A stretch of 64,000 bases of DNA from Arthrobacter sp. 9AX (GTDB lineage: Bacteria > Actinomycetota > Actinomycetes > Actinomycetales > Micrococcaceae). Shown in pieces: positions 56,086 to 64,000 of this stretch; the first letter of the stretch is position 1; every line of letters begins with the position of its first letter. The stretch lies in contig NZ_LR733293.1 in NCBI RefSeq assembly GCF_902506095.1, positions 1,607,060 through 1,671,059 on the forward strand. Direction: 5' to 3'. Position numbers and translations under genes: made by a program. The notes under the pieces are model-generated. The model was not told where the DNA came from and searched no databases. It saw only the letters and a list, made by a program, of their open reading frames with translations.

Positions 56086-57132
56086 ATGAAGGCTTTGTAC
56101 AAGCCCGGCCCACAGGCCGGCTTTGAGTTGGTGGACCGTCCCGAACCGGTGGCGGGCCCCGCCGACGTCAAGATCCGCGTGATGACCACGGGTATTTGCG
56201 GCACCGACCTCCACATCCAGTCCTGGGACTCGTGGGCGCAGGGGATCATCGAAGCTCCCCTCATCCCCGGCCACGAGTTTTACGGTGAAGTGGTGGAGGT
56301 GGGTGAAGACGTCCGCGACGTCAAAGTAGGTGACCGGGTGTCCGGCGAAGGGCACGTGGTCTGCGGAATCTGCCGGAACTGCCGGGCCGGCCGCCGCCAG
56401 ATGTGTATCCACACCGTCAGCGTGGGCGTTCAGCGGGACGGAGCGTTTGCCGAGTATGTGGTTATTCCGGAAACCAACGCCTGGATCCACCACGATCCGT
56501 CGGTCACGCCCGAACTCGGGGCGATCTTCGACCCCTTCGGCAATGCCACACACACCGCCCTGAGCTTCCCGCTGGTGGGGGAGGACGTCCTGATTACCGG
56601 CGCGGGCCCCATCGGGCTGATGGCCATCGCCGTGGCCCGGCACGCCGGTGCCCGCAAGATCGCCATCACAGATGTTTCCCAGCACCGGCTGGACCTGGCC
56701 CGCCAGTTGGGCGCCGATCTCGCCATCAACGTCGCCAGCACCCGGGTCCGCGACGCCCAGCGCGAACTGGGGATGCGGGAAGGCTTCGACATCGGCATGG
56801 AGATGTCCGGCCACCCCACGGCGCTGCCCGAGATGATTGACAACATGAACCACGGGGGCCGGATCGCGATGCTGGGGCTGCCCAGCCAGGACATCCCCAT
56901 CGACTGGGGCAAGGTGGTGACCCACATGCTCACGCTCAAGGGCATCTACGGCCGCGAAATGTACGAAACCTGGTACGCCATGAGCGCGATGCTCTCGTCC
57001 AACCCCGTGCTGCATGCCGGCATCTCCGCCGTCGTCACTGATACGCTCCCCGCCAGCGACTGGGAGAAGGGCTTCGACCTGGCCCGCAGCGGCGCCGGTG
57101 GAAAAGTTGTCCTCGACTGGACCCGACTCTAA
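56086..57132 (+). CDS. tdh: L-threonine 3-dehydrogenase
   Basis: A 348-residue zinc-dependent medium-chain dehydrogenase that oxidises threonine to 2-amino-3-ketobutyrate with NAD. Catalytic zinc ligands lie in GICGTDLH and GHEF. The structural zinc site is [15 protein letters not shown]. The NAD fold has [19 protein letters not shown]. The pairing with kbl, 8 bp downstream, identifies it as Tdh. ATG 56086 has AAGGAGG upstream. Confidence 0.96.
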   Translation: MKALYKPGPQAGFELVDRPEPVAGPADVKIRVMTTGICGTDLHIQSWDSWAQGIIEAPLIPGHEFYGEVVEVGEDVRDVKVGDRVSGEGHVVCGICRNCRAGRRQMCIHTVSVGVQRDGAFAEYVVIPETNAWIHHDPSVTPELGAIFDPFGNATHTALSFPLVGEDVLITGAGPIGLMAIAVARHAGARKIAITDVSQHRLDLARQLGADLAINVASTRVRDAQRELGMREGFDIGMEMSGHPTALPEMIDNMNHGGRIAMLGLPSQDIPIDWGKVVTHMLTLKGIYGREMYETWYAMSAMLSSNPVLHAGISAVVTDTLPASDWEKGFDLARSGAGGKVVLDWTRL

Positions 57133-57140
57133 GGAACGCC

Positions 57141-58337
57141 ATGTACACCTCAATCAAGGACCAGCTGGGCGCCGAGCTGGAGGACATCCGCAGCGCGGGC
57201 CTCTTCAAGACCGAACGCAGCATCAGCTCGCCGCAGTCCAGCCACATCAGGGCCGGCGCGCTGGGCCAGGCGGGCGCGGACGTGCTGAACTTCTGCGCCA
57301 ACAACTACCTGGGCCTGGCCGACCATCCGGAAATTATCAATGCAGCCAAGGCCGCCATGGATGAGCGCGGCTTCGGCATGGCCAGCGTGCGGTTCATCTG
57401 CGGCACCCAGGACCTGCACCTGGAACTCGAAGCCCGCGTCTCCCGGTTCCTCGGAACGGAGGACACCATCCTGTTCTCCAGCTGTTTCGATGCCAACGGC
57501 GGCGTCTTCGAGTCCCTCTTCGGCCCGGAGGATGCCATCATCTCCGATGCCCTGAACCACGCGTCCATCATCGACGGCATCCGCCTCTGCAAGGGCCGGC
57601 GGTACCGGTACGCCAACCAGGACATGGCGGACCTGGAGGCCAAACTGGTGGAAGCGAAGGACGCCCGGCGGAAGATCATCGTCACGGACGGCGTCTTCTC
57701 CATGGATGGGTACCTGGCCCCGCTCGAGGCCATCTGTGACCTCGCCGAGAAGCATGACGCGCTGGTAATGGTGGACGATTCGCACGCCGTCGGCTTCATG
57801 GGCGCCACCGGTGCCGGCACGCCGGAACACTCAGGAGTCTCGCACCGCGTGGACATCTACACGGGAACGTTCGGCAAGGCGCTGGGCGGAGCATCCGGTG
57901 GGTACGTCTCAGGCCGCGGCGAAGTAGTGGCCATGCTCCGGCAGAAGGCGCGGCCCTACCTTTTCTCCAACTCACTGGCTCCGGCCATCGTGGCCGCCAC
58001 CATCAAGGCCCTGGACCTGGTGGAGACCTCGGGGGACCTGCGGACCAGGCTGTTCGAGAACGCGGCACTGTTCCGCCGCCGCATGACCGAGGAGGGCTTT
58101 GACCTCCTGCCTGGAGAGCACGCCATTGTGCCGGTGATGTTCGGCGACGCCGTCCTGGCCGCCAAGGTAGCTGACCGGATGCTGCAGCACGGCGTCTTTG
58201 TCACTGCCTTCAGTTTCCCCGTGGTGCCGCGCGGGGCAGCGAGGATCCGGGTCCAGCTCTCGGCGGCGCATTCAGCGGACGACGTCGAAACCTGCGTGGG
58301 TGCGTTCGTCGCCAGCCGTGCCGAGGCAGCGGCCTGA
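57141..58337 (+). CDS. kbl: Glycine C-acetyltransferase (2-amino-3-ketobutyrate CoA ligase)
   Basis: A 398-residue PLP-dependent alpha-oxoamine synthase. It splits 2-amino-3-ketobutyrate with CoA into glycine and acetyl-CoA, the second step after Tdh. Motifs: [39 protein letters not shown] and the PLP-Lys region [26 protein letters not shown] precedes the ATG. Length is as expected. Confidence 0.97.
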   Translation: MYTSIKDQLGAELEDIRSAGLFKTERSISSPQSSHIRAGALGQAGADVLNFCANNYLGLADHPEIINAAKAAMDERGFGMASVRFICGTQDLHLELEARVSRFLGTEDTILFSSCFDANGGVFESLFGPEDAIISDALNHASIIDGIRLCKGRRYRYANQDMADLEAKLVEAKDARRKIIVTDGVFSMDGYLAPLEAICDLAEKHDALVMVDDSHAVGFMGATGAGTPEHSGVSHRVDIYTGTFGKALGGASGGYVSGRGEVVAMLRQKARPYLFSNSLAPAIVAATIKALDLVETSGDLRTRLFENAALFRRRMTEEGFDLLPGEHAIVPVMFGDAVLAAKVADRMLQHGVFVTAFSFPVVPRGAARIRVQLSAAHSADDVETCVGAFVASRAEAAA

Positions 58338-58377
58338 GGGAAACCACCGTGTGCCCGGATTCTGCAAGGATGGTGCC

Positions 58378-59493
58378 ATGGCAGCACATTACGATGTCCT
58401 GATAGTTGGCGGCGGCATTGCCGGGCTGTCCCTGGCCTCGGCGCTGGCGGGCAGGTGCAGTGTGGCCCTGGTGGAGGCGGAGCAGGAGCTGGCGTACCAC
58501 ACGTCCTCCCGCTCCGCCCGCCAGCTCATCCCCAGCTATGGTCCGCCTGTGGTCCAGGAACTGACGGTCCGGACGCTGGAACTGATTGCCGCCCGCGATG
58601 CTGAATTGCCTGAGCCGGTGCTCACGCCGCGCAGCTTCATGCTGATCGGCACCGGCGACGCGGTGACCGCCGAAGCCAGCGGGCACATGCGGTTCATCAC
58701 CCCTGCCGAAGCGCTTGAGCTTTGCCCGGCACTGGTGCCGGACACGTTCACGGCAGCCGGCCTGGACACCGGCTCCTTCGGCTGCAACGCACCCCTGCTG
58801 CTGGCCGACCACCAACGACGCGCAGTCGCCGCCGGGGTGGACATCATCACCGGAGCCCGGGTCCACTCCGCCCAGCGCGTCGGTTCCGGCTGGCAGGTAG
58901 GGGCCGGCATGGAAGCCTTCGAAGCGGGCGTCATGGTTAACGCCGCCGGGGCCTGGGCGGACGAGCTCGCCGTCATCAGCGGGGTGGAGAAGCTCGGGCT
59001 GCAGCCGTACCGGCGCACCGCAGCGATTGCCGCCGTCGAACGCCCCCTGCCTGAACACAGCCCCATGGTGGCGGCAGCGGACAACACCTTCTATTTCCGG
59101 CGCGACGGCGACGACGTGCTCCTCTCCCCGTCCGAAACCGTGCCCAGCGGACCCGAAGACGCCAAACCCAGGCCCGGGGACGTGGAGCGCCTCGTGGCCA
59201 GGCTCAACCAGGTGACGACGCTGGGGATCACGTCCGTGCGGAGGGCCTGGACCGGGCTGCGGACGGAGGCAGCCGACGGTGTCCCGGTGGCCGGATTCGA
59301 CGCCGAAGCGCCGGGGTTCTACTGGCTGGCCGGCCAGGGCGGGTATGGCTTCCAGACCTCATCGGCCATGGCGGAATTCGCGGCGGCCCAAATCATGGCA
59401 GGCCCGGGAGCCGCGGGCGGCCCTGACGATGCGGGTCCGGGATACCGGACAGCGCAGGCGCTCGCGGCCACCCGCTGGTCGGTCCGGCGCTGA
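58378..59493 (+). CDS. FAD-dependent oxidoreductase (DAO/glycine oxidase-like)
   Basis: A 371-residue flavoprotein. The ATG at 58378 starts just before the FAD-binding VLIVGGGIAGLSLASALAG. Later motifs are NAAGAWADELAVISG and YWLAGQGGYGFQTSSAMAEF, typical of the D-amino-acid oxidase/sarcosine oxidase fold. It lies 40 bp after kbl and 12 bp before hutI, so it may belong to an amino-acid catabolic operon. The substrate is probably an amino or N-methyl amino acid but cannot be fixed. Confidence 0.88.
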   Translation: MAAHYDVLIVGGGIAGLSLASALAGRCSVALVEAEQELAYHTSSRSARQLIPSYGPPVVQELTVRTLELIAARDAELPEPVLTPRSFMLIGTGDAVTAEASGHMRFITPAEALELCPALVPDTFTAAGLDTGSFGCNAPLLLADHQRRAVAAGVDIITGARVHSAQRVGSGWQVGAGMEAFEAGVMVNAAGAWADELAVISGVEKLGLQPYRRTAAIAAVERPLPEHSPMVAAADNTFYFRRDGDDVLLSPSETVPSGPEDAKPRPGDVERLVARLNQVTTLGITSVRRAWTGLRTEAADGVPVAGFDAEAPGFYWLAGQGGYGFQTSSAMAEFAAAQIMAGPGAAGGPDDAGPGYRTAQALAATRWSVRR

Positions 59494-59505
59494 AGAATGG
59501 ACTCT

Positions 59506-60717
59506 ATGAGCACCCTGATCACCAATATTGCCGAGCTGATGACCCAGGACCTGGACCACCGGGTCCTCAAAGATGCCGCCGTGGTGATTGAGGGCGAACG
59601 GATCTCGTGGATCGGCGCCGCAGCCGACGCTCCCGCTGCGGATGACGCCGTCGATGCCGGTGGGCGGGCCCTGCTCCCCGGGTGGGTGGACTCGCACACG
59701 CATTTGCTGTTCGCCGGTGACCGGACAGCAGAGTTTGAGGCCCGGATGGCAGGGGAGTCATACTCCGCCGGCGGGATCGCTGTGACCATGAACGCCACCC
59801 GGGCAACACCCGACTTCGACCTCACCCGGCTGGCCCTGGGCCGTGTGGCCGAAGCCGTGTCACAGGGCACCACGTACCTCGAGACCAAAACCGGCTACGG
59901 GCTCGACGTTGAGCACGAAGCCCGCAGTGCCCGCATTGCCTCCACTGTGGCGGACCAGGTGACGTACCTTGGCGCGCACCTGGTTCCTGCCGGACAGGAC
60001 CCGGACGGCTACACGGACCTCGTGTGCGGCCCAATGCTCGCCGCGGTCCGCCCTTATGCGCAGTGGGCCGACGTCTTCTGCGAGGAGGGGGCGTTCGACG
60101 CCGAACAGTCCCGCCGCGTCCTGCTCGCCTGCCGCGACGCGGGACTGGGACTCCGCGTTCACGGCAACCAGCTCGGCGAGGGGCCGGGTGTCCAGCTTGC
60201 GGTGGAGTTCGACGCCGCCAGTGTTGACCACGTGAACTACCTCGCGGACAAGGACGTTGACGCGCTCGCCGGGACCTGGGCAGGCTGGGATGCCGCCACC
60301 GGAACCGGCCGCCGGGGGACTGTCGCCACCTGCCTGCCTGCCTGTGACCTCTCAACCCGCCAGCCGCTGGCCCCGGCACGTGAAGTCATCGATGCCGGCG
60401 TCCAGGTGGCGCTGGCCTCGAACTGCAACCCGGGCACGTCCTACACAAGCTCCATGGCTTTTTGTGTGACGACGGCGGTGCTGCAGATGCGATTGAGCGT
60501 CCATGAGGCGGTCCGTGCGGCTACGTACGGCGGCGCCCTCGCCCTGCATAAAGACAAAGGGAACGACGCCGACGGCGAACGGGCGGTGGGTTCCATCGCC
60601 GTCGGACATCGGGCCGACCTGCATCTGCTCAACGCTCCGTCTGCGACGCACCTCGCGTACCGGCCAGGCATGCCGCTGACGTACGCTGTATGGCGGGCCG
60701 GGGTGCGGGCGCGATAA
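59506..60717 (+). CDS. hutI: Imidazolonepropionase
   Basis: A 403-residue amidohydrolase (an alternative ATG nine bases upstream adds MDS). It hydrolyses imidazolone-5-propionate to N-formimino-glutamate, the third step of histidine breakdown. Key features: the metal-binding VDSHTHLLFAGDRTAEFEAR, YLETKTGYGLDVEHE, VHGNQLGEGPGVQLA and ATCLPACDLST, with ASNCNPGTSYTSSM near the end. The other hut genes are not in the window. GAAG upstream is a weak ribosome-binding site. Confidence 0.93.
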   Translation: MSTLITNIAELMTQDLDHRVLKDAAVVIEGERISWIGAAADAPAADDAVDAGGRALLPGWVDSHTHLLFAGDRTAEFEARMAGESYSAGGIAVTMNATRATPDFDLTRLALGRVAEAVSQGTTYLETKTGYGLDVEHEARSARIASTVADQVTYLGAHLVPAGQDPDGYTDLVCGPMLAAVRPYAQWADVFCEEGAFDAEQSRRVLLACRDAGLGLRVHGNQLGEGPGVQLAVEFDAASVDHVNYLADKDVDALAGTWAGWDAATGTGRRGTVATCLPACDLSTRQPLAPAREVIDAGVQVALASNCNPGTSYTSSMAFCVTTAVLQMRLSVHEAVRAATYGGALALHKDKGNDADGERAVGSIAVGHRADLHLLNAPSATHLAYRPGMPLTYAVWRAGVRAR

Positions 60718-60730
60718 ATCGTCCGTCGAA

Positions 60731-60778
60731 GTGACGTTAGATGATCATTTGGGTTCTGTTATGATCAAAAAACGTCAC
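60731..60778 (+). promoter_or_regulatory. 48-bp nested dyad operator upstream of the DeoR gene
   Basis: Two inverted repeats share the same centre (60754.5): outer GTGACGTT (60731-60738) with AACGTCAC (60771-60778), inner TGATCAT (60742-60748) with ATGATCA (60761-60767). A 12-bp centre separates the inner arms. It lies 35 bp before the DeoR start. A tetrameric or doubly bound regulator is suggested. Autoregulation by the DeoR protein is the simplest reading. Confidence 0.75.
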
Positions 60779-60813
60779 CGAAGTGGGTGGCGGGAGTACT
60801 TGGAGGCTTTTGC

Positions 60814-61602
60814 ATGACCCGCACCGACCGCCTGACGGCAATCCTTGACCTCCTCGCCAAAACCGGCCAGGTGGAGGTCGAAGAGATCGTCAGCACCCTC
60901 AACGTTTCGCCGGCCACCGCACGGCGCGACCTGGACAGCCTGGCCAAGAGGCGGCTGCTGACCCGGACCCGCGGCGGAGCGACCACCGGAGCGCTGGCCT
61001 ATGACCTGCCTGGCCGGTACAACCGGGACGACCACGCCGAGGCCAAGCAGCAGATCGCCCAGGCCGCTTCCAACCTGATTGCGCCCGGCGCCGTGATCGG
61101 TCTCTGCGGAGGCACCACCAGCACCGTACTGGCGCAGATCCTCGCCACCCGCGAGGACCTTAACGCCCCGTCCAACCAGCCCACGTTGACGGTAGTGACC
61201 AATGCCATCAACATTGCGGGGCAGTTGGCCGTGCGGCCCAACATCAAGGTCATGGTCACAGGCGGCATCCTGAACCCGCGGTCGTACGAACTCGTGGGCC
61301 CCTACACGGACATCATCATGCAAAAGGTGGTGCTGGACATCGCCTTCATAGGCGTCAATGGCATCGATCCCGAGGTGGGGCCGACCAACACGGGGGAGGG
61401 CGAGGCATCGGTCAACGCCCTGCTGGCCAGCAGGGCGCGGGTGTCCTACGTGCTGGCCGACTCCTCCAAGGTAGGCGTGCGTGCCTTCGCCACCATGGAC
61501 GGGTACAACTTCACCCGGCTGATCACCGATTCGGGCATCTCGGCACGGGACAAAGCGGCGTTCGAGGCCAACGGCACCGAAGTGATCGTCGCCGGCAGCT
61601 GA
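60814..61602 (+). CDS. DeoR/GlpR-family transcriptional regulator
   Basis: A 262-residue regulator with ATG 60814 (TTGGAGG upstream). The N-terminal winged helix has RLTAILDLLAKTGQVEVEEI and VSPATARRDLDSLAKR, the DeoR signature. The C-terminal sugar-phosphate sensor domain has VIGLCGGTTSTVLAQ and FIGVNGIDPEVGPTN. Such regulators respond to phosphorylated sugars. The target operon is not evident in the window, so it may be remote or self-regulating through the large dyad upstream. Confidence 0.93.
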   Translation: MTRTDRLTAILDLLAKTGQVEVEEIVSTLNVSPATARRDLDSLAKRRLLTRTRGGATTGALAYDLPGRYNRDDHAEAKQQIAQAASNLIAPGAVIGLCGGTTSTVLAQILATREDLNAPSNQPTLTVVTNAINIAGQLAVRPNIKVMVTGGILNPRSYELVGPYTDIIMQKVVLDIAFIGVNGIDPEVGPTNTGEGEASVNALLASRARVSYVLADSSKVGVRAFATMDGYNFTRLITDSGISARDKAAFEANGTEVIVAGS

Positions 61603-61686
61603 CGGCCGAGGCTGGAACGCGTCCTGGGACCGGGGGAGGGTCTGGGCGCACGCGCGCGCAATCAGCCCGGATCCAGAAACTGCAGG

Positions 61687-61698
61687 CAAGATGGGTAC
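61687..61698 (+). promoter_or_regulatory. Predicted -10 hexamer of the CPBP protease gene (leaderless)
   Basis: CAAGAT at 61687-61692 then six bases and the ATG, the same hexamer and spacing as for ligA. Confidence 0.35.
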
Positions 61699-62478
61699 AT
61701 GCTGGTTGCCTCCCGCCGTCGTCTGCGCATTGAAGTCTGGATCGTCCTAGGCCTGTCCCTGGGGCAGTCCGCCGTGTATTCGGTGGTGCAGCTCCTGGAC
61801 AAGATGACCCGGGCGCCGCTGGCGGAAGGTACGTCCACCCTTAACCGCTCGCAGAGCACCCGGGAGTATTTCGACCTCACCTATCAGCTGCTCGACATCA
61901 TCTTCGCGCTGGTGCCGGTGCTGCTGGTGATCTACTTCCTCACCGACCAGCGGCACGCGGCGGCGGGCGACGGCGGCAACCCCGGTTCCGCGTTCCGCAA
62001 GCTGGGCTTCAACTTCGCACGCCCGGGCCGGGACCTGCTCCAAGGGCTGGGGCTGGCGGCGCTGATTGGCATCCCGTCGCTCGGCCTCTACGCGGCGGGC
62101 AGGGCGCTGGGCATCACCACGGCGATCATTCCGAGTGCGCTGGACGCCTACTGGTGGACGGTTCCCGTGCTAATCCTGTCCGCGATCCGGCATGCCGTGG
62201 TGGAAGAAGTCATTGTGGTGGGCTATTTGTTGGACCGGTTCGGCAAGTTCGGCTGGGGCATGCCGGTGTCCATTCTGGTGAGCGCGCTGTTGCGCGGCAG
62301 CTACCACCTCTATCAGGGCTTCGGGCCGTTCATCGGCAACGTGGTGATGGGGGTGGTCTTCGCGTGGCTGTATACGCGGACGCGGCGGGTGATGCCGCTG
62401 GTGATCGCCCACGCACTGCTGGACATCGTGGCATTCGTGGGCTTTAGCCTCTTCGGCAGGGCAGTGGGGCTGGGCTGA
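61699..62478 (+). CDS. CPBP-family intramembrane metalloprotease
   Basis: A 259-residue membrane protein of the CAAX-protease/bacteriocin-processing (Abi) family. The three conserved motifs are present: EEVIVVGYLLDRFG, RGSYHLYQGFGPFIGN and IAHALLDI, which together form the zinc and catalytic site in the membrane. Seven or so hydrophobic helices are visible. Members process prenylated proteins in eukaryotes and have immunity or unknown roles in bacteria. A lone gene by spacing. Confidence 0.9.
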   Translation: MLVASRRRLRIEVWIVLGLSLGQSAVYSVVQLLDKMTRAPLAEGTSTLNRSQSTREYFDLTYQLLDIIFALVPVLLVIYFLTDQRHAAAGDGGNPGSAFRKLGFNFARPGRDLLQGLGLAALIGIPSLGLYAAGRALGITTAIIPSALDAYWWTVPVLILSAIRHAVVEEVIVVGYLLDRFGKFGWGMPVSILVSALLRGSYHLYQGFGPFIGNVVMGVVFAWLYTRTRRVMPLVIAHALLDIVAFVGFSLFGRAVGLG

Positions 62479-62847
62479 GGCAGCCATCGTGAGGCGGTGG
62501 GTTTGACGCAGTCGGGCTGAATCAGCCATCGTGAGGCGCCGGTTTGATGCAGCGGTCGTGAGGCGCCGGTTTGATACAGCGGTCGTGAGGCGCCGGTTTG
62601 ATACAGCGGTCGTGAGGCGGCCGGTTTGACGCAGCGGGCTGAATCAGCCAACCCCACGCAGTCGGCCGACTTAGCATACGTCTGGAGCCATGATTCACCC
62701 CTTGTTTGCCTGACTTCAGCGACGGGGCAGGGCCTTGTCCGCGAGCAGGTTCCCGCAACGGCAGCCCTGTCCTGGCGGCACGCTCAATGTGCGGGCCGCG
62801 CTTGTCGAAGGGGTTTTGTCATGTGCCGCGGGTGTTGGCTCCGGAGG
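62479..62847. other. Intergenic region with a 27-bp tandem repeat
   Basis: 369 bp with no supported gene. Its first part (62481-62631) is a tandem array; the remaining 62632-62847 shows no recognised element. Confidence 0.7.
62481..62631. repeat. 27-bp minisatellite, five copies
   Basis: Units beginning CAGCGGTCGTGAGGCGCCGG and ending TTTGATA start at 62481, 62523, 62550, 62577 and 62604. Two are exact (62550 and 62577), the others differ slightly, and a 14-bp insert (CAGTCGGGCTGAAT) separates the first from the second. The unit is nine codons long, but no credible start or ribosome-binding site is present. Confidence 0.9.
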
Positions 62848-64000
62848 TCATTGCCCGCCATGTGTCTTCTGGTATGGGGTCTTGGGGTGGGCGGTATCCG
62901 GGCTGGAACGAGCGGTCGTCGGTGTGGTCCTGGACGTCCTCTTCGGAATGCAGCTCATGCGGGTAAGGGTCTTTGGCGGCGTTCCATCAGCGGGCGGGTC
63001 TTCTGGCCGGGCCCATTGTTCGGCTGGTGTTCCGGGCGTTGACCATTGTTCGAGGAGGTCGTCGAGTTCGCGGATGTCGGTTGGCACGGCGGCGTCTGGC
63101 CAGTGGGGTGGTTCCCAGTCCTGGTGTTCGCTTGTGTAGTGCCTGCCGGTGGGTGAGGTCCAGCCTGGTGGTTCGGTTTTGCTGGCCGGGGTGGGTTTCC
63201 AGCCGCTGCTGTGGCGGAACCGGTGGTGTTTGGGGCAGGGTTGTCCGAGGTTCGATACCCCGGTGGTGCCGCCGTTGGCCCAGGCCAGGAGGTGATCGGC
63301 TTCGTTGTCCAGGGACGGGTTGTTGCAGCCGGGGAACGGGCATTTACCGTCCCGCAGCCTGAGCCAGTTCCGCATCGCCGCGCCGACCCGGTAGTTCGTG
63401 CGCCCGATCTCCAGCGGCGCCCCGTCCCGCGGGTCGACCAGGACCCGGTAGAACGAACCCGCACCCTCCGCGACGAGTTTGCGGGCCATCGACGGTGGGA
63501 TCGGCCCGTACCCGTCCAGGACCGCCGGCTCATCGGTCAATCCCAGCAGGGAGAACACCGGCACGGTGACCAGCACCTGCGCCCGGATCCTCGAGGACAG
63601 CCCGGCACCAGTTCCCGCACCGAGCCCATCACCGCCACAAGTTCCCGTTCCTGTTCCTGCAGCGGTTCCGTCATGGCCGCCCTTAGCCCCTGTGCTGGTT
63701 GTCCCGCGGTGGTGGATGCTGTTGGTGGTGCCGCTGGTGAGGAGTGCTTCGGTGTAGGTGTCGGCTTTGAGTTGGGTCAGGGTGCGGGGCTCGTGGGGGC
63801 CTTGCTTCCCGCGGGCGATGGCGGTGAGCCGGTTGCAGATCGCCGAGGCCTGGTCCGCGGGCAGCAACGCCGCGACCCAGGCCATCCCGTCACTGTCGGG
63901 CCAGAACTCCACCCGCCGGTCCGCGACACCCCGGGTGTGGCGTTTCTCCAGGCTCTCCGGGTGGTGGCGTTCGCGCCAGTGCCGGGCTTTGGCCTTGAAC
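62848..64000 (-). CDS. DUF222/HNH endonuclease-domain protein (N-terminus cut by window edge)
   Basis: At least 384 residues are visible; the gene enters from the right edge and ends at 62848. The DUF222-like part includes EFWPDSDGMAWVAALLPADQ and ARHWRERHHPESLEKR. A Gly/Thr-rich insert follows. The C-terminal HNH nuclease motif is GKCPFPGCNNPSLDNEADHL, continuing to CPKHHRFRH. This is a multicopy actinobacterial family, often called the 13E12-like group, of uncertain function with possible DNA-nicking activity. The Pro-rich tail is low-complexity. Confidence 0.88.
   Translation of the reverse strand, partial: FKAKARHWRERHHPESLEKRHTRGVADRRVEFWPDSDGMAWVAALLPADQASAICNRLTAIARGKQGPHEPRTLTQLKADTYTEALLTSGTTNSIHHRGTTSTGAKGGHDGTAAGTGTGTCGGDGLGAGTGAGLSSRIRAQVLVTVPVFSLLGLTDEPAVLDGYGPIPPSMARKLVAEGAGSFYRVLVDPRDGAPLEIGRTNYRVGAAMRNWLRLRDGKCPFPGCNNPSLDNEADHLLAWANGGTTGVSNLGQPCPKHHRFRHSSGWKPTPASKTEPPGWTSPTGRHYTSEHQDWEPPHWPDAAVPTDIRELDDLLEQWSTPGTPAEQWARPEDPPADGTPPKTLTRMSCIPKRTSRTTPTTARSSPDTAHPKTPYQKTHGGQ

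Noticed and set aside
55954..57153. Upstream extension of the lysR open frame across tdh
   Set aside because: The extension is the antisense of tdh. The GTG at 55953 places the helix-turn-helix at the normal position of LysR proteins.
62481..62631. CRISPR array
   Set aside because: The units are contiguous or nearly so, with no unique spacers of regular length, and no cas genes are nearby.
62481..62660. Short repetitive protein (SRPLYQTGA-type units) read from the minus strand
   Set aside because: It has no ribosome-binding site, no domain and no codon signature of a gene. It is better explained as a noncoding minisatellite.

Overview
The window is high-GC actinobacterial DNA and most resembles the Micrococcaceae (Arthrobacter/Pseudarthrobacter type). 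The signs are pervasive C/G-ending codons, many GTG starts, an acyl-CoA carboxylase with a small epsilon subunit, a GatCAB amidotransferase, an Rv1264-type adenylate cyclase and a DUF222/HNH gene. The assignment to genus is inference. No rRNA, tRNA, CRISPR array, insertion sequence or prophage was recognised.

Layout. 1-5.1 kb: an MMPL exporter (cut by the left edge) under a TetR repressor, a small secreted protein, and a dicarboxylate/amino-acid symporter. 5.2-12.5 kb: a DUF885 peptidase, accE and accD (minus strand), then an SDR, biotin ligase (birA), a PH-domain membrane protein and a class III adenylate cyclase (plus strand). 12.7-42.4 kb: a single-direction, largely overlapping cluster of two giant Ig-like/Fn3 surface proteins, MoxR ATPase, DUF58, transglutaminase-like protein, zinc-ribbon/RDD/FHA protein, PP2C phosphatase, FHA protein, Ser/Thr kinase, FHA-like/winged-helix protein, an EssC-like FtsK/SpoIIIE ATPase and a small membrane protein. 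42.5-46.6 kb: ligA, an inositol-monophosphatase-like gene, a GNAT and a RidA protein. 46.6-50.7 kb: a CitA/CitB-type two-component system divergent from a CitMHS citrate transporter. 50.9-54.2 kb: gatCAB. 54.4-62.5 kb: a secreted DUF5666-like protein, a LysR regulator divergent from tdh-kbl (threonine to glycine), an FAD amine oxidase, hutI, a DeoR regulator and a CPBP protease. 62.5-64 kb: a 27-bp tandem repeat and an HNH-endonuclease gene cut by the right edge.

The most interesting region is 12.7-42.4 kb. Its core (kinase, Fn3 protein, AAA ATPase, DUF58, transglutaminase, PP2C phosphatase, FHA) matches the PFNA-type cluster described in Bifidobacterium. Here the Fn3 gene is duplicated and an EssC-like type VII secretion ATPase is embedded in the same transcription unit. 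The two giant genes share a 1,044-bp block that differs at one base, although the rest of the two genes has diverged widely. This block covers the membrane anchor plus a probable beta-propeller and has a codon usage unlike its surroundings. The transglutaminase has Asp where the catalytic Cys should be. The parts suggest a phosphothreonine-controlled envelope or secretion machine with interchangeable surface proteins.

Regulatory signals stand out. At least eight genes have a TANNNT-like hexamer exactly six bases before the start codon, which predicts leaderless mRNAs. A TetR palindrome fills a promoter spacer. A 48-bp nested dyad precedes the DeoR gene. A palindromic intergenic element occurs twice around the DUF5666-like gene.
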